A DNA stretch of 64,000 nucleotides from contig NZ_CP014015.2 in NCBI RefSeq assembly GCF_001559075.2, positions 3,100,001 to 3,164,000 on the forward strand, in the 5' to 3' direction. A program made the position numbers and the translations under genes. The number at the start of each line of letters is the position of its first letter. The stretch's first letter is position 1. Source of the DNA: Citrobacter amalonaticus. Its GTDB lineage: Bacteria; Pseudomonadota; Gammaproteobacteria; Enterobacterales; Enterobacteriaceae. Shown one piece after another: positions 35,801 through 45,047 of this stretch. The notes under the pieces are model-generated. The model saw nothing but the letters and a program-made list of their open reading frames with translations. It did not search any database and was not told the origin of the DNA.

Positions 35801-37282
35801 TTACACCAGTCGCGTTTTGCGCAGCGCCAGATAGTCGAGCAATCCGCCAAACACGATGCCGAAAATGGCGACAGTCACCGCGACTTCCAGCAGTCCGGCA
35901 AGGAAGGAGAAGTTAGTGAAATCCATCGCGTTCATCGACAGCAACAGCAGCCAGACGGCAAGCAACGCGCATCCCGCCATCAAAATCCATAACGCCAGAC
36001 TGTAGGCCGAACGGAATTCTGTTCGCGGCAGGAAACTTTCGCTCTGTCGCGTGTACTCCAGCGTTTGCCGACACACCAGCAGCAATATCAGACCCGGAAC
36101 AGCGGCCACGACGGAGAAAAGATAAAACGTCGACCAGCCGTGCGCTTCGACAAACCAACCGGCAACCGGGCCAACATAGACGCGCCCGACGGCAGAAAGT
36201 GCCGATAGCAGGGCGAACTGGGTGGCAGAAAACGACTTATTGCACAGTGTCATCAGCAGTGCAACAAACGCCGAGGTCCCCATCCCCCCGCACAGATTTT
36301 CGAAAAACACCGCGGCGGCCATGCTGAACATGTGTTTGTCGGTCACCGACAGGAGCCAGTATCCGGCGTTGGAGACGCCCTGCAGGATGCCGAAAATCAG
36401 TAAAGCACGGAACAGCGTCAGTCGCTGCATCAATACCCCGCCGTACAGCGCGCCAATAATGGTGGCTATCAGTCCCAGCGTTTTATTGACGACGCCCACT
36501 TCACCGGCGTCAAAGCCCACGCCACGAATCAAAAAGGTGGTGGTCAGGCTCATGGCGAAGGCATCACCCAGCTTATAAAGGATGATGAGCAGCAAAATCA
36601 GCCAGGCGTTGTTGCGACCGAAGAAATCACGTAAGGGGGCAGCTACCGCTTGTTCCAGCGTTTTTGGCACCGGAATAGTGTCAGTCGGTTCGGGGGCGAG
36701 CAGGGTAGAAATAATGCAGGGGATTAGCAACGCCGCCATCAGCCAGTACATGCCCTGCCAGCCGAGCCAGCGGTCGGCCATCCACAGCGCCAGTCCGCCG
36801 GACACCAGCATTCCGAGGCGATAGCCAAGCACGCTGATTGCCGCACCGGTCCCGCGTTCTTCTGCGGCTAAGACATCCGTTTTCCAGGCGTCAAACACAA
36901 TATCTTGCGACGCTGAACAAAAGGCGATCACCACTGCCAGCGCCGCCATCCAGCGCAACTGACTACCGGGCTCCAGAAAACCCATCGCGGCGATGGATAC
37001 CAGCAACAAACATTGCGTTGTCAGCAACCAGCCACGACGACGACCTAAAAAGGGCGGTGTGTAGCGGTCCATGACCGGAGACCAGAGAAACTTAAAGACG
37101 TAAGCCTGACCGACCAGCGAAAAGAAACCGATGGTTTTCAGATCGATATTCTCGACGGTCATCCACGCCTGAAGCGTACCGGAGGTCAACGCGAGCGGCA
37201 GGCCGGAGGCAAAACCCAACATCAGCAAGATAGCTGATTTTGGTTGTTGAAAAATACGTAAGTAGTGACTGGGCATGGGCAT
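35801..37282 (-). CDS. ampG: Muropeptide permease AmpG
   Basis: This 493-residue inner-membrane permease imports GlcNAc-anhydro-muropeptides for peptidoglycan recycling; by that it sets the AmpC beta-lactamase inducing signal where ampR/ampC exist. About fourteen helices are visible, with FASGLPLALTSGTLQAWM and FLWSPVMDRYTPPF as in E. coli. Two ATGs (37282 and 37276) are possible starts and neither has a clear ribosome site. A strong hairpin ends 6 bases before the first. It lies 41 bases after yajG, on the same strand. Confidence 0.96.
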   Translation of the reverse strand: MPMPSHYLRIFQQPKSAILLMLGFASGLPLALTSGTLQAWMTVENIDLKTIGFFSLVGQAYVFKFLWSPVMDRYTPPFLGRRRGWLLTTQCLLLVSIAAMGFLEPGSQLRWMAALAVVIAFCSASQDIVFDAWKTDVLAAEERGTGAAISVLGYRLGMLVSGGLALWMADRWLGWQGMYWLMAALLIPCIISTLLAPEPTDTIPVPKTLEQAVAAPLRDFFGRNNAWLILLLIILYKLGDAFAMSLTTTFLIRGVGFDAGEVGVVNKTLGLIATIIGALYGGVLMQRLTLFRALLIFGILQGVSNAGYWLLSVTDKHMFSMAAAVFFENLCGGMGTSAFVALLMTLCNKSFSATQFALLSALSAVGRVYVGPVAGWFVEAHGWSTFYLFSVVAAVPGLILLLVCRQTLEYTRQSESFLPRTEFRSAYSLALWILMAGCALLAVWLLLLSMNAMDFTNFSFLAGLLEVAVTVAIFGIVFGGLLDYLALRKTRLV

Positions 37283-37288
37283 ATAAAG

Positions 37289-37313
37289 CTGACCCGGCGC
37301 GGTGCCGGGTCAG
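37289..37313 (-). other. Strong hairpin in the yajG-ampG gap
   Basis: CTGACCCGGC (37289-37298) pairs perfectly with GCCGGGTCAG (37304-37313), a ten-pair GC stem with a five-base loop. It is followed on the minus strand by only CTTTAT and then the ATG of ampG. It may act as a partial terminator, an mRNA stabiliser of yajG, or a cover on the ampG start. Confidence 0.6.
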
Positions 37314-37323
37314 GGGGCAGAAA

Positions 37324-37902
37324 TTAACGAGCGTTCTGTTTGATAAAGTCGTGGACGCTGGTGTCCTGAGACATGTCAGCAATCGTATCGGTCAGCACGC
37401 TGTTAACCGCGTTGGCGATATTCTTGTTGGTCGCCTGGAACGCGCCTTCAACGGAGTAACTGGCGCGGTAGTTTTTGGTCATCTTGTTGCCGTTAGCCGC
37501 CGTCGCGATGATCGCGATATCGGCTTTGGTGGCGATGTTATAACGCACGTTGCCCTGAGACACATCAGCGTACAGCTGGTTAACAATGATCTGCAGGTTC
37601 ACCGCACCGTTCGGGCCGACCATATAACCGCGTGAGGTCATCTGTTTTTCCAGCACTTCTTGTAACAGGAAACGCAGATCGCGGGAGGCAGTCAGTGTCA
37701 CCAGTTGATTGTCGCGGGTCACTTTCGCCAGCGCCTGGTCCGGACGCTGATCGGCGCCATTGATGCTAACGGTCACGCCCATCAGGCTCGGATCCTGTTG
37801 CGGAAGCGTAATTTTAGGCGAAACGTCAATCGTGGTTGGCGGTGTCGCACAGCCCGCCAGCATGAAAAGCGCGATTAACGGGAAGAGGATTTTTTTTAAC
37901 AT
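37324..37902 (-). CDS. yajG: YajG family lipoprotein
   Basis: This 192-residue predicted outer-membrane lipoprotein has the signal MLKKILFPLIALFMLAGC, with Cys18 as lipid site. The mature part is a beta-rich domain of the YajG family. Function is unknown, though the pairing with ampG is conserved and suggests envelope work. It lies divergent from bolA. Confidence 0.94.
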   Translation of the reverse strand: MLKKILFPLIALFMLAGCATPPTTIDVSPKITLPQQDPSLMGVTVSINGADQRPDQALAKVTRDNQLVTLTASRDLRFLLQEVLEKQMTSRGYMVGPNGAVNLQIIVNQLYADVSQGNVRYNIATKADIAIIATAANGNKMTKNYRASYSVEGAFQATNKNIANAVNSVLTDTIADMSQDTSVHDFIKQNAR

Positions 37903-38209
37903 GTTCGTGCTCTCAGTAACTCTTAATCATATGGATAGAGAATAATTCCCGCCATCATAACATCGCCAACGGCGAGGGGAAGTGGGTAACGCATGTAAAT
38001 TCATCATGTTGTCCGAATAATGAGGTTATAGAGACCAAATTGGGTATTTATGCCATCCCCCAGCGGGTTGAATCAGTAAACTTCATCGCGTTGACGGCGA
38101 AAATCAGACGAAGGCTAAATTTTTGTTGTAATGGTGTAATGGAACCGGTAAAAGCGGCTAATATTTAAAGGGATGGGTGACATCTCAGCGCCGTTTGAGG
38201 AGATATATC
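37903..38209. other. Divergent gap between yajG and bolA
   Basis: These 307 bases carry the promoters of yajG and bolA. The bolA gearbox-like box is described separately. I saw no gene. The segment 38041-38110 has mixed composition and no obvious repeat. Confidence 0.5.
38155..38163 (+). promoter_or_regulatory. Gearbox-like -10 box of bolA
   Basis: CGGCTAATA resembles the E. coli gearbox -10 sequence (CGGCTAGTA) of bolA, which gives higher expression at slow growth and stationary phase. It lies about 47 bases before the bolA ATG. I did not pin the upstream -35 box. Confidence 0.6.
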
Positions 38210-38527
38210 ATGATGATACGTGAGCAAATAGAAGAAAAATTAAGGGCAGCGTTCCAACCCGTGTTCCTCGAGGTCGTGGATGAAAGCTATCGTCACAATG
38301 TCCCGGCTGGTTCAGAAAGCCACTTTAAAGTCGTTCTGGTTAGCGATCGCTTTACCGGCGAGCGTTTTTTAAATCGTCATCGGATGATCTACGGTACATT
38401 AACTGCAGAACTGTCTACGACGGTCCACGCGCTGGCTCTGCATACCTATACCATCAAAGAGTGGGAAGGGTTGCAGGATACGATCTTTGCGTCGCCGCCA
38501 TGTCGGGGTGCGGGAAGCATCGCGTAA
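38210..38527 (+). CDS. bolA: BolA family stationary-phase morphogen
   Basis: This 105-residue protein affects cell shape, biofilm and iron-sulfur traffic with monothiol glutaredoxin. The core DESYRHNVPAGSESHFKVV and FLNRHRMIYGTL form the class II KH-like BolA fold; His and Cys residues for Fe-S sharing are present near SPPCRG. GAGGAG lies 7 bases before the ATG at 38210; the next codon is also ATG. An ATG at 38177 lacks a site. A terminator follows. Confidence 0.95.
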   Translation: MMIREQIEEKLRAAFQPVFLEVVDESYRHNVPAGSESHFKVVLVSDRFTGERFLNRHRMIYGTLTAELSTTVHALALHTYTIKEWEGLQDTIFASPPCRGAGSIA

Positions 38528-38580
38528 AAACGCATTTGCAACCGCTGGCGCTTTTCCAGTATGTTGCTAAAGATTATGTG

Positions 38581-38608
38581 AAAACGGCCTGCGGGCCGTT
38601 TTGTTTTG
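38581..38608 (+). terminator. Rho-independent terminator after bolA
   Basis: AAAACGGCC and GGCCGTTTT form a nine-pair stem with a TGCG loop, followed by GTTTTG. Confidence 0.85.
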
Positions 38609-38868
38609 TCTGAATTTTGCACGGGTCAAACCCTTTTCAGGGCAAGAATAGCCGGGAATTGTGAAAAATGCCGCAGCAACGCGCAATAACCGTTCTCGAC
38701 TCATAAAAGTGATGCCGCTATAATGCCGCGTCTTATTTGAATGTCTTCGGGATGATTCTGACGACAGGGAATGTGATTGATTAAGAGAACATCCCGGTTC
38801 CGCGAAGCTAATAATCTGTGCTTGCGGAGTAGAGTTGACCGAGCACTGTGATTTTTTGAGGTAACAAG
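38603..38868 (+). promoter_or_regulatory. tig promoter and leader
   Basis: A perfect TATAAT lies at 38719-38724, with a weaker -35 (TCGACT, 38696-38701) at 17 bases. The start near 38731 gives a leader of about 138 bases. In it CGGGATG (38748-38754) can pair with CATCCCG (38790-38796). No gene was seen in the region. Confidence 0.65.
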
Positions 38869-40167
38869 ATGCAAGTTTCAGTTGAAACCACTCAAGGCCT
38901 TGGCCGCCGTGTAACGATTACTATCGCTGCTGACAGCATCGAGACCGCTGTTAAAAGCGAGCTGGTCAACGTAGCGAAGAAAGTGCGTATTGACGGCTTC
39001 CGTAAAGGCAAAGTACCGATGAATGTTGTTGCTCAGCGTTATGGCGCGTCTGTTCGCCAGGACGTTCTGGGTGACCTGATGAGCCGCAACTTCGTTGATG
39101 CCATCATCAAAGAAAAAATCAATCCGGCTGGCGCACCGAACTACGTTCCGGGCGAATACAAACTGGGTGAAGACTTCACCTACGCGGTAGAATTCGAAGT
39201 CTATCCGGAAGTTGAACTGACCGGTCTGGACGCAATCGAAGTTGAAAAACCGGTTGTTGAAGTCACCGACGCGGATGTTGACGTGATGCTGGATACCCTG
39301 CGTAAACAGCAGGCGACCTGGAAAGATAAAGACGGCGCTGCGGATGCAGAAGACCGCGTTACCCTCGACTTCACCGGTTCTGTAGACGGCGAAGAGTTCG
39401 AAGGCGGTAAAGCGTCTGATTTCGTACTGGCGATGGGCCAGGGTCGTATGATCCCGGGCTTTGAAGACGGTATCAAAGGTCACAAAGCAGGCGAAGAGTT
39501 CACCATCGACGTGACTTTCCCGGAAGACTACCACGCTGAAAACCTGAAAGGTAAAGCGGCGAAATTCGCCATCAACCTGAAGAAAGTGGAAGAGCGTGAG
39601 CTGCCGGAACTGACTGAAGAATTCATCAAACGTTTCGGCGTTGAAGATGGTTCCGTTGCCGGTCTGCGTACCGAAGTCCGTAAAAACATGGAACGCGAGC
39701 TGAAAGGCGCGGTGCGTAACCGTGTTAAATCTCAGGCAATCGACGGTCTGGTGAAAGCGAACGACATCGACGTTCCTGCTGCACTGATTGACAGCGAAAT
39801 CGACGTTCTGCGTCGTCAGGCTGCTCAGCGTTTCGGTGGTAACGAGAAACAAGCACTGGAGCTGCCGCGTGAACTGTTCGAAGAACAGGCTAAGCGTCGC
39901 GTAGTAGTAGGTCTGCTGCTGGGCGAAGTGATTCGTACCAACGAACTGAAAGCGGATGAAGATCGCGTGAAGGGCCTGATCGAAGAGATGGCTTCTGCTT
40001 ACGAAGATCCGAAAGAAGTGATCGAGTTCTACAGCAAAAATAAAGAGCTGATGGACAACATGCGTAACGTCGCTCTGGAAGAACAGGCGGTTGAAGCAGT
40101 TCTGGCGAAAGCCAAAGTGACTGAAAAAGCCACGACCTTCAATGAGCTGATGAACCAGCAGGCGTAA
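38869..40167 (+). CDS. tig: Trigger factor
   Basis: This 432-residue ribosome-bound chaperone with peptidyl-prolyl isomerase activity is the first to meet nascent chains. The ribosome-docking loop is GFRKGKVPM (residues 43-51), binding L23. The FKBP-like isomerase domain spans about 150-245 (EDRVTLDFTGSVDGEEFEGG, PGFEDGIKGH). The C-terminal arms follow. GAGGTAAC precedes the ATG. A terminator closes it before clpP, its usual neighbour. Confidence 0.98.
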   Translation: MQVSVETTQGLGRRVTITIAADSIETAVKSELVNVAKKVRIDGFRKGKVPMNVVAQRYGASVRQDVLGDLMSRNFVDAIIKEKINPAGAPNYVPGEYKLGEDFTYAVEFEVYPEVELTGLDAIEVEKPVVEVTDADVDVMLDTLRKQQATWKDKDGAADAEDRVTLDFTGSVDGEEFEGGKASDFVLAMGQGRMIPGFEDGIKGHKAGEEFTIDVTFPEDYHAENLKGKAAKFAINLKKVEERELPELTEEFIKRFGVEDGSVAGLRTEVRKNMERELKGAVRNRVKSQAIDGLVKANDIDVPAALIDSEIDVLRRQAAQRFGGNEKQALELPRELFEEQAKRRVVVGLLLGEVIRTNELKADEDRVKGLIEEMASAYEDPKEVIEFYSKNKELMDNMRNVALEEQAVEAVLAKAKVTEKATTFNELMNQQA

Positions 40168-40197
40168 TTCCGCTTAAACGCGCGAATTTCGCACAAA

Positions 40198-40230
40198 GGC
40201 CCGTCACCGTCAGGTGGCGGGTCTTTTTTT
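40198..40230 (+). terminator. Rho-independent terminator after tig
   Basis: GCCCGTCACC and GGTGGCGGGT pair (with G-U) around a GTCA loop, followed by a run of eight or nine T. Confidence 0.85.
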
Positions 40231-40303
40231 TGTCATGACTTTTGCATGGAAGAGTGCGAAAAAGCGTTTTTCGGTGTTAGCGTTAAAGCAAAAGATTGTT
40301 ATG

Positions 40304-40330
40304 CTTGAATTATGGCGATGCCGTACCCAT
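40304..40330 (+). promoter_or_regulatory. Candidate sigma-32 promoter of clpP
   Basis: CTTGAA (40304-40309) and ACCCAT (40325-40330) are 15 bases apart, close to the heat-shock consensus CTTGAA-N13-14-CCCCAT. E. coli clpP is heat-shock controlled. The fit is fair, not perfect. Confidence 0.55.
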
Positions 40331-40412
40331 AACAGAGGGACTAGCTGATAATCCGTCCATAAGGTTACAATCGGTACAGCAGGTTTTTTCATTTTTTATC
40401 CAGGAGACGGAA

Positions 40413-41036
40413 ATGTCATACAGCGGCGAACGAGATAACTTTGCACCCCATATGGCGCTGGTGCCGATGGTCATTGAACAGACCTCACGTGGTGAGCGCT
40501 CTTTTGATATCTACTCTCGTCTACTTAAGGAACGTGTCATTTTTCTGACCAGCCAGGTCGAAGATCATATGGCTAACCTGATCGTGGCGCAGATGCTGTT
40601 CCTGGAAGCCGAAAACCCGGAAAAAGATATCTACCTGTACATTAACTCTCCGGGCGGCGTAATTACCGCAGGCATGTCGATTTATGACACCATGCAGTTT
40701 ATTAAGCCAGACGTCAGCACCATCTGTATGGGCCAGGCGGCCTCTATGGGCGCGTTCTTGCTGACGGCCGGGGCGAAAGGTAAACGTTTCTGCCTGCCGA
40801 ACTCCCGCGTGATGATTCACCAGCCGTTGGGCGGTTACCAGGGCCAGGCAACAGATATTGAAATTCACGCCCGTGAAATCCTGAAAGTTAAAGGGCGCAT
40901 GAACGAACTTATGGCACACCATACGGGTCAATCTCTTGAGCAGATTGAGCGTGATACTGAGCGCGATCGCTTCCTCTCTGCCGCTGAGGCAGTGGAGTAT
41001 GGCTTAGTCGACTCGATTTTGACCCATCGTAATTGA
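40413..41036 (+). CDS. clpP: ATP-dependent Clp protease proteolytic subunit
   Basis: This 207-residue serine peptidase forms a fourteen-subunit chamber and degrades proteins unfolded by ClpX or ClpA. Ser111 (GQAASMGA), His136 (MIHQPLGG) and an Asp in the TERDRFLS region form the catalytic triad in precursor numbering. The first 14 residues (to about MALVP) are a propeptide removed on maturation. GGAGACGG precedes the ATG. clpX is 127 bases downstream. Confidence 0.98.
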   Translation: MSYSGERDNFAPHMALVPMVIEQTSRGERSFDIYSRLLKERVIFLTSQVEDHMANLIVAQMLFLEAENPEKDIYLYINSPGGVITAGMSIYDTMQFIKPDVSTICMGQAASMGAFLLTAGAKGKRFCLPNSRVMIHQPLGGYQGQATDIEIHAREILKVKGRMNELMAHHTGQSLEQIERDTERDRFLSAAEAVEYGLVDSILTHRN

Positions 41037-41163
41037 TGCCCGGGGCGCAACTCTGCCGCTATACTTACCAGGGGCGGCACAACGCGACAAAGCGAGTTGC
41101 GCCTGAGAATGGCATTTTGCGTCGTCGTGTGCGGCACAAAGAACAAAGAAGAGGTTTTGACTC

Positions 41164-42438
41164 ATGACAGATAAACGCAAAGATGGCTCGGGCAAATTGT
41201 TGTACTGCTCTTTTTGCGGCAAAAGCCAGCATGAAGTGCGTAAGCTCATCGCCGGTCCATCCGTGTATATCTGCGATGAATGTGTCGATCTGTGTAACGA
41301 CATCATTCGCGAAGAGATTAAGGAAGTTGCACCGCATCGTGAACGCAGTGCGCTGCCGACGCCACACGAAATTCGTAACCACCTTGACGATTACGTCATT
41401 GGTCAGGAACAGGCGAAGAAAGTGCTGGCGGTCGCGGTATACAACCACTACAAACGTCTGCGCAACGGCGACACCAGCAATGGCGTCGAGTTGGGCAAAA
41501 GTAACATTCTGCTGATCGGTCCGACTGGTTCCGGTAAAACGCTGTTGGCGGAAACGCTGGCGCGTCTGCTGGACGTTCCGTTCACGATGGCGGATGCCAC
41601 CACGCTGACCGAAGCGGGTTACGTGGGTGAGGACGTTGAGAACATCATCCAGAAACTGTTGCAGAAGTGCGACTACGATGTGCAGAAAGCGCAGCGTGGT
41701 ATCGTTTATATCGATGAAATTGACAAGATTTCCCGTAAGTCTGACAACCCGTCGATCACTCGTGACGTTTCCGGTGAAGGCGTACAGCAGGCGCTGCTGA
41801 AACTGATCGAAGGGACGGTTGCTGCCGTTCCGCCGCAGGGTGGACGTAAACATCCGCAACAGGAATTCTTGCAGGTGGATACCTCTAAGATCCTGTTCAT
41901 CTGTGGCGGTGCGTTTGCCGGTCTGGATAAAGTGATCGCCAACCGCGTTGAAACCGGCTCCGGCATTGGTTTTGGCGCAACGGTGAAAGCAAAATCCGAC
42001 AAGGCCAGCGAAGGCGAACTGCTCTCGCAGGTTGAACCGGAAGATTTGATCAAGTTTGGTCTGATTCCTGAGTTTATTGGTCGTCTGCCGGTTGTGGCGA
42101 CGCTGAGCGAACTGAGCGAAGAAGCGCTGATCCAGATCCTGAAAGAACCGAAAAACGCGCTGACCAAGCAGTATCAGGCGCTGTTTAACCTCGAAGGCGT
42201 TGACCTGGAGTTCCGCGACGAAGCGCTGGATGCGATTGCCCGCAAAGCGATGGCGCGTAAAACCGGTGCCCGTGGTCTGCGTTCCATCGTAGAAGCCGCG
42301 CTGCTGGATACCATGTACGATCTGCCTTCGATGGAAGACGTCGAAAAAGTGGTGATTGATGAGTCAGTGATCGGCGGCCAGAGCAAGCCATTGCTGATTT
42401 ACGGCAAGCCGGAAGCCCAGCAGGCATCTGGTGAATAA
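41164..42438 (+). CDS. clpX: ATP-dependent Clp protease ATP-binding subunit ClpX
   Basis: This 424-residue AAA+ unfoldase feeds tagged proteins into ClpP. The N-terminal zinc domain has Cys15, Cys18, Cys37 and Cys40. Walker A is GPTGSGKT (about 119-126), Walker B is IVYIDEIDK, and the sensor and pore loops (GYVGEDVE) follow. The IGF-type loop for ClpP docking is in the segment SGIGFGA. It may be transcribed with clpP; a terminator follows before lon. Confidence 0.98.
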   Translation: MTDKRKDGSGKLLYCSFCGKSQHEVRKLIAGPSVYICDECVDLCNDIIREEIKEVAPHRERSALPTPHEIRNHLDDYVIGQEQAKKVLAVAVYNHYKRLRNGDTSNGVELGKSNILLIGPTGSGKTLLAETLARLLDVPFTMADATTLTEAGYVGEDVENIIQKLLQKCDYDVQKAQRGIVYIDEIDKISRKSDNPSITRDVSGEGVQQALLKLIEGTVAAVPPQGGRKHPQQEFLQVDTSKILFICGGAFAGLDKVIANRVETGSGIGFGATVKAKSDKASEGELLSQVEPEDLIKFGLIPEFIGRLPVVATLSELSEEALIQILKEPKNALTKQYQALFNLEGVDLEFRDEALDAIARKAMARKTGARGLRSIVEAALLDTMYDLPSMEDVEKVVIDESVIGGQSKPLLIYGKPEAQQASGE

Positions 42439-42467
42439 TTAGCCAATCCATACAATCAGTTAATCAA

Positions 42468-42500
42468 AAAGGGGGGATTTTATCTCCCCTTTACTTTTTC
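42468..42500 (+). terminator. Terminator between clpX and lon
   Basis: AAAGGGG(GG)A and TCTCCCCTTT form a stem around a TTTTA loop, followed by ACTTTTTCC. In E. coli a small RNA (SraA) has been reported from this same gap; I cannot confirm one here. Confidence 0.75.
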
Positions 42501-42511
42501 CGTAATCATGG

Positions 42512-42540
42512 CGTTGAATGTGTGGGAAACATCCCCATAT
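42512..42540 (+). promoter_or_regulatory. Sigma-32 heat-shock promoter of lon
   Basis: CGTTGAA (42512-42518) and CCCCATAT (42533-42540) are 14 bases apart, an almost perfect sigma-32 promoter. It lies about 83 bases before the lon ATG. This matches the known heat induction of lon. Confidence 0.85.
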
Positions 42541-42622
42541 ACTGACATACATGTTAAAGGTGGCGTGAAGCACAGCTATGCCATCTGATTACCTGGCGGA
42601 CACTAAACTAAGAGAGAGCTCT

Positions 42623-44977
42623 ATGAATCCTGAGCGTTCTGAACGCATTGAAATCCCCGTATTGCCGTTGCGCGATGTGGTGGTTTATCCGCACATGGTC
42701 ATACCCTTGTTTGTAGGGCGGGAAAAATCTATCCGTTGTCTGGAAGCGGCTATGGACCATGATAAAAAAATCATGCTGGTCGCCCAGAAAGAAGCATCAA
42801 CGGATGAGCCGGGTGTAAACGATCTTTTCACCGTCGGGACCGTGGCCTCTATTTTGCAGATGCTGAAACTGCCTGACGGCACCGTCAAAGTGCTGGTCGA
42901 AGGGTTACAGCGTGCGCGTATTTCTGCGCTGTCTGATAACGGTGAGCACTTCTCTGCGAAAGCGGAATACCTTGATTCGCCTGCTATTGACGAGCGCGAA
43001 CAGGAAGTACTGGTACGCACGGCGATCAGCCAGTTCGAAGGCTACATCAAGCTGAACAAGAAAATCCCACCAGAAGTGCTGACGTCGCTCAATAGCATTG
43101 ACGATCCGGCGCGCCTGGCGGACACCATCGCTGCCCATATGCCGCTGAAGCTGGCGGATAAGCAGTCCGTGCTGGAGATGTCCGACGTGAACGAGCGTCT
43201 GGAGTATCTGATGGCGATGATGGAGTCTGAAATCGATCTGCTGCAGGTTGAGAAGCGCATTCGCAACCGCGTGAAAAAGCAGATGGAGAAATCTCAGCGT
43301 GAGTACTATCTGAATGAGCAGATGAAGGCAATTCAGAAAGAACTCGGCGAAATGGACGACGCGCCAGACGAAAATGAAGCGCTGAAGCGGAAGATCGACG
43401 CGGCAAAAATGCCGAAAGAGGCGAAAGAGAAAGCCGAAGCTGAACTGCAGAAGCTGAAAATGATGTCGCCGATGTCGGCGGAAGCGACCGTCGTGCGTGG
43501 CTACATCGACTGGATGGTACAGGTGCCGTGGAATGCGCGTAGCAAGGTCAAAAAAGACCTGCGTCAGGCGCAGGAAATCCTTGATACCGACCACTATGGT
43601 CTGGAGCGTGTGAAAGACCGCATCCTTGAATATCTCGCGGTACAAAGCCGTGTGAACAAAATCAAGGGGCCGATCCTGTGCCTGGTGGGACCGCCGGGGG
43701 TAGGTAAAACCTCTCTGGGTCAGTCCATCGCCAAAGCGACCGGGCGTAAATACATCCGTATGGCGCTGGGTGGCGTGCGTGATGAAGCGGAAATTCGCGG
43801 TCACCGTCGGACGTACATCGGCTCTATGCCGGGTAAACTGATCCAGAAAATGGCGAAAGTGGGCGTTAAAAACCCGCTGTTCCTGCTCGATGAGATCGAT
43901 AAAATGTCTTCCGACATGCGTGGCGATCCGGCATCCGCACTGCTTGAGGTGCTGGATCCTGAGCAGAACGTGGCATTCAGCGATCACTACCTGGAAGTGG
44001 ACTACGATCTCAGCGACGTCATGTTTGTCGCGACCTCCAACTCCATGAACATTCCGGCGCCGCTGCTGGACCGTATGGAAGTGATCCGTCTGTCCGGGTA
44101 TACCGAAGACGAGAAGCTGAATATTGCCAAACAGCACCTGCTGCCGAAGCAGATTGAGCGTAACGCGCTGAAGAAAGGCGAGCTGACGGTCGACGACAGC
44201 GCCATTATCGGCATTATTCGTTACTACACTCGTGAAGCTGGCGTGCGTAGTCTGGAACGTGAAATTTCCAAACTGTGCCGGAAAGCGGTCAAGCAGTTGC
44301 TGCTGGATAAGTCACTGAAACACATTGTGATCAATGGCGATAACCTGCACGACTACCTGGGCGTACAGCGCTTTGACTATGGTCGCGCGGACAATGAAAA
44401 CCGCGTGGGCCAGGTGACCGGTCTGGCGTGGACGGAAGTGGGCGGCGATCTGCTGACCATCGAAACCGCGTGCGTGCCGGGCAAAGGCAAGCTGACCTAC
44501 ACCGGTTCGCTGGGTGAAGTGATGCAGGAGTCCATCCAGGCTGCGCTGACCGTGGTGCGCGCGCGCGCGGAGAAACTGGGTATTAATCCGGACTTTTACG
44601 AAAAACGCGACATTCACGTTCACGTCCCGGAAGGGGCGACGCCGAAAGACGGTCCGAGCGCCGGTATTGCGATGTGTACCGCGCTGGTTTCCTGCCTGAC
44701 CGGTAACCCGGTGCGTGCCGATGTGGCGATGACCGGTGAGATCACCCTGCGTGGTCAGGTACTGCCGATCGGTGGGTTAAAAGAAAAACTTCTGGCTGCG
44801 CACCGTGGTGGTATTAAAACGGTCTTAATTCCGGATGAAAACAAACGCGACCTGGAAGAGATTCCGGACAATGTTATTGCCGATTTGGACATCCATCCGG
44901 TGAAACGCATTGAAGAGGTTCTGACTCTCGCATTGCAAAATGAACCCTCTGGAATGCAGGTTGTGACGGCAAAATAG
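42623..44977 (+). CDS. lon: ATP-dependent protease La
   Basis: This 784-residue AAA+ protease degrades damaged proteins and regulators such as SulA and RcsA. Order: a LON substrate domain (residues 1-~200), a helical linker, an AAA+ module with Walker A GPPGVGKT (about 356-363) and Walker B FLLDEIDKM, and a C-terminal peptidase with the Ser679-Lys722 dyad (DGPSAGIAM; GLKEKLLAAHR). The ATG at 42623 follows AGAGAG and gives the family start MNPERSERIEIPVLPLRD; an upstream ATG at 42578 lies in the leader. It lies between clpX and hupB as in other enterics. Confidence 0.98.
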   Translation: MNPERSERIEIPVLPLRDVVVYPHMVIPLFVGREKSIRCLEAAMDHDKKIMLVAQKEASTDEPGVNDLFTVGTVASILQMLKLPDGTVKVLVEGLQRARISALSDNGEHFSAKAEYLDSPAIDEREQEVLVRTAISQFEGYIKLNKKIPPEVLTSLNSIDDPARLADTIAAHMPLKLADKQSVLEMSDVNERLEYLMAMMESEIDLLQVEKRIRNRVKKQMEKSQREYYLNEQMKAIQKELGEMDDAPDENEALKRKIDAAKMPKEAKEKAEAELQKLKMMSPMSAEATVVRGYIDWMVQVPWNARSKVKKDLRQAQEILDTDHYGLERVKDRILEYLAVQSRVNKIKGPILCLVGPPGVGKTSLGQSIAKATGRKYIRMALGGVRDEAEIRGHRRTYIGSMPGKLIQKMAKVGVKNPLFLLDEIDKMSSDMRGDPASALLEVLDPEQNVAFSDHYLEVDYDLSDVMFVATSNSMNIPAPLLDRMEVIRLSGYTEDEKLNIAKQHLLPKQIERNALKKGELTVDDSAIIGIIRYYTREAGVRSLEREISKLCRKAVKQLLLDKSLKHIVINGDNLHDYLGVQRFDYGRADNENRVGQVTGLAWTEVGGDLLTIETACVPGKGKLTYTGSLGEVMQESIQAALTVVRARAEKLGINPDFYEKRDIHVHVPEGATPKDGPSAGIAMCTALVSCLTGNPVRADVAMTGEITLRGQVLPIGGLKEKLLAAHRGGIKTVLIPDENKRDLEEIPDNVIADLDIHPVKRIEEVLTLALQNEPSGMQVVTAK

Positions 44978-45008
44978 TGACCTCGCGCAAAGAGCACTAA
45001 TAAAAACA

Positions 45009-45047
45009 GGGCTGGCAGGCCATTTCGTACTTGCCAGCCTTTTTTTG
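45009..45047 (+). terminator. Rho-independent terminator after lon
   Basis: GGCTGGCA (45010-45017) pairs with TGCCAGCC (45032-45039), followed by a seven-T run. Confidence 0.85.

Noticed and set aside
38878..39852. 324-codon open frame on the minus strand
   Set aside because: It is an antisense shadow of tig, rich in Phe and Arg, without a ribosome site.
42439..42511. Small RNA gene (SraA-like) in the clpX-lon gap
   Set aside because: The gap matches the place of a reported E. coli small RNA, but I could not see a separate promoter and terminator for one, so I left it as a note.
42905..44137. 410-codon open frame on the minus strand
   Set aside because: It is antisense to lon, has a biased His/Arg/Phe composition and no family features.
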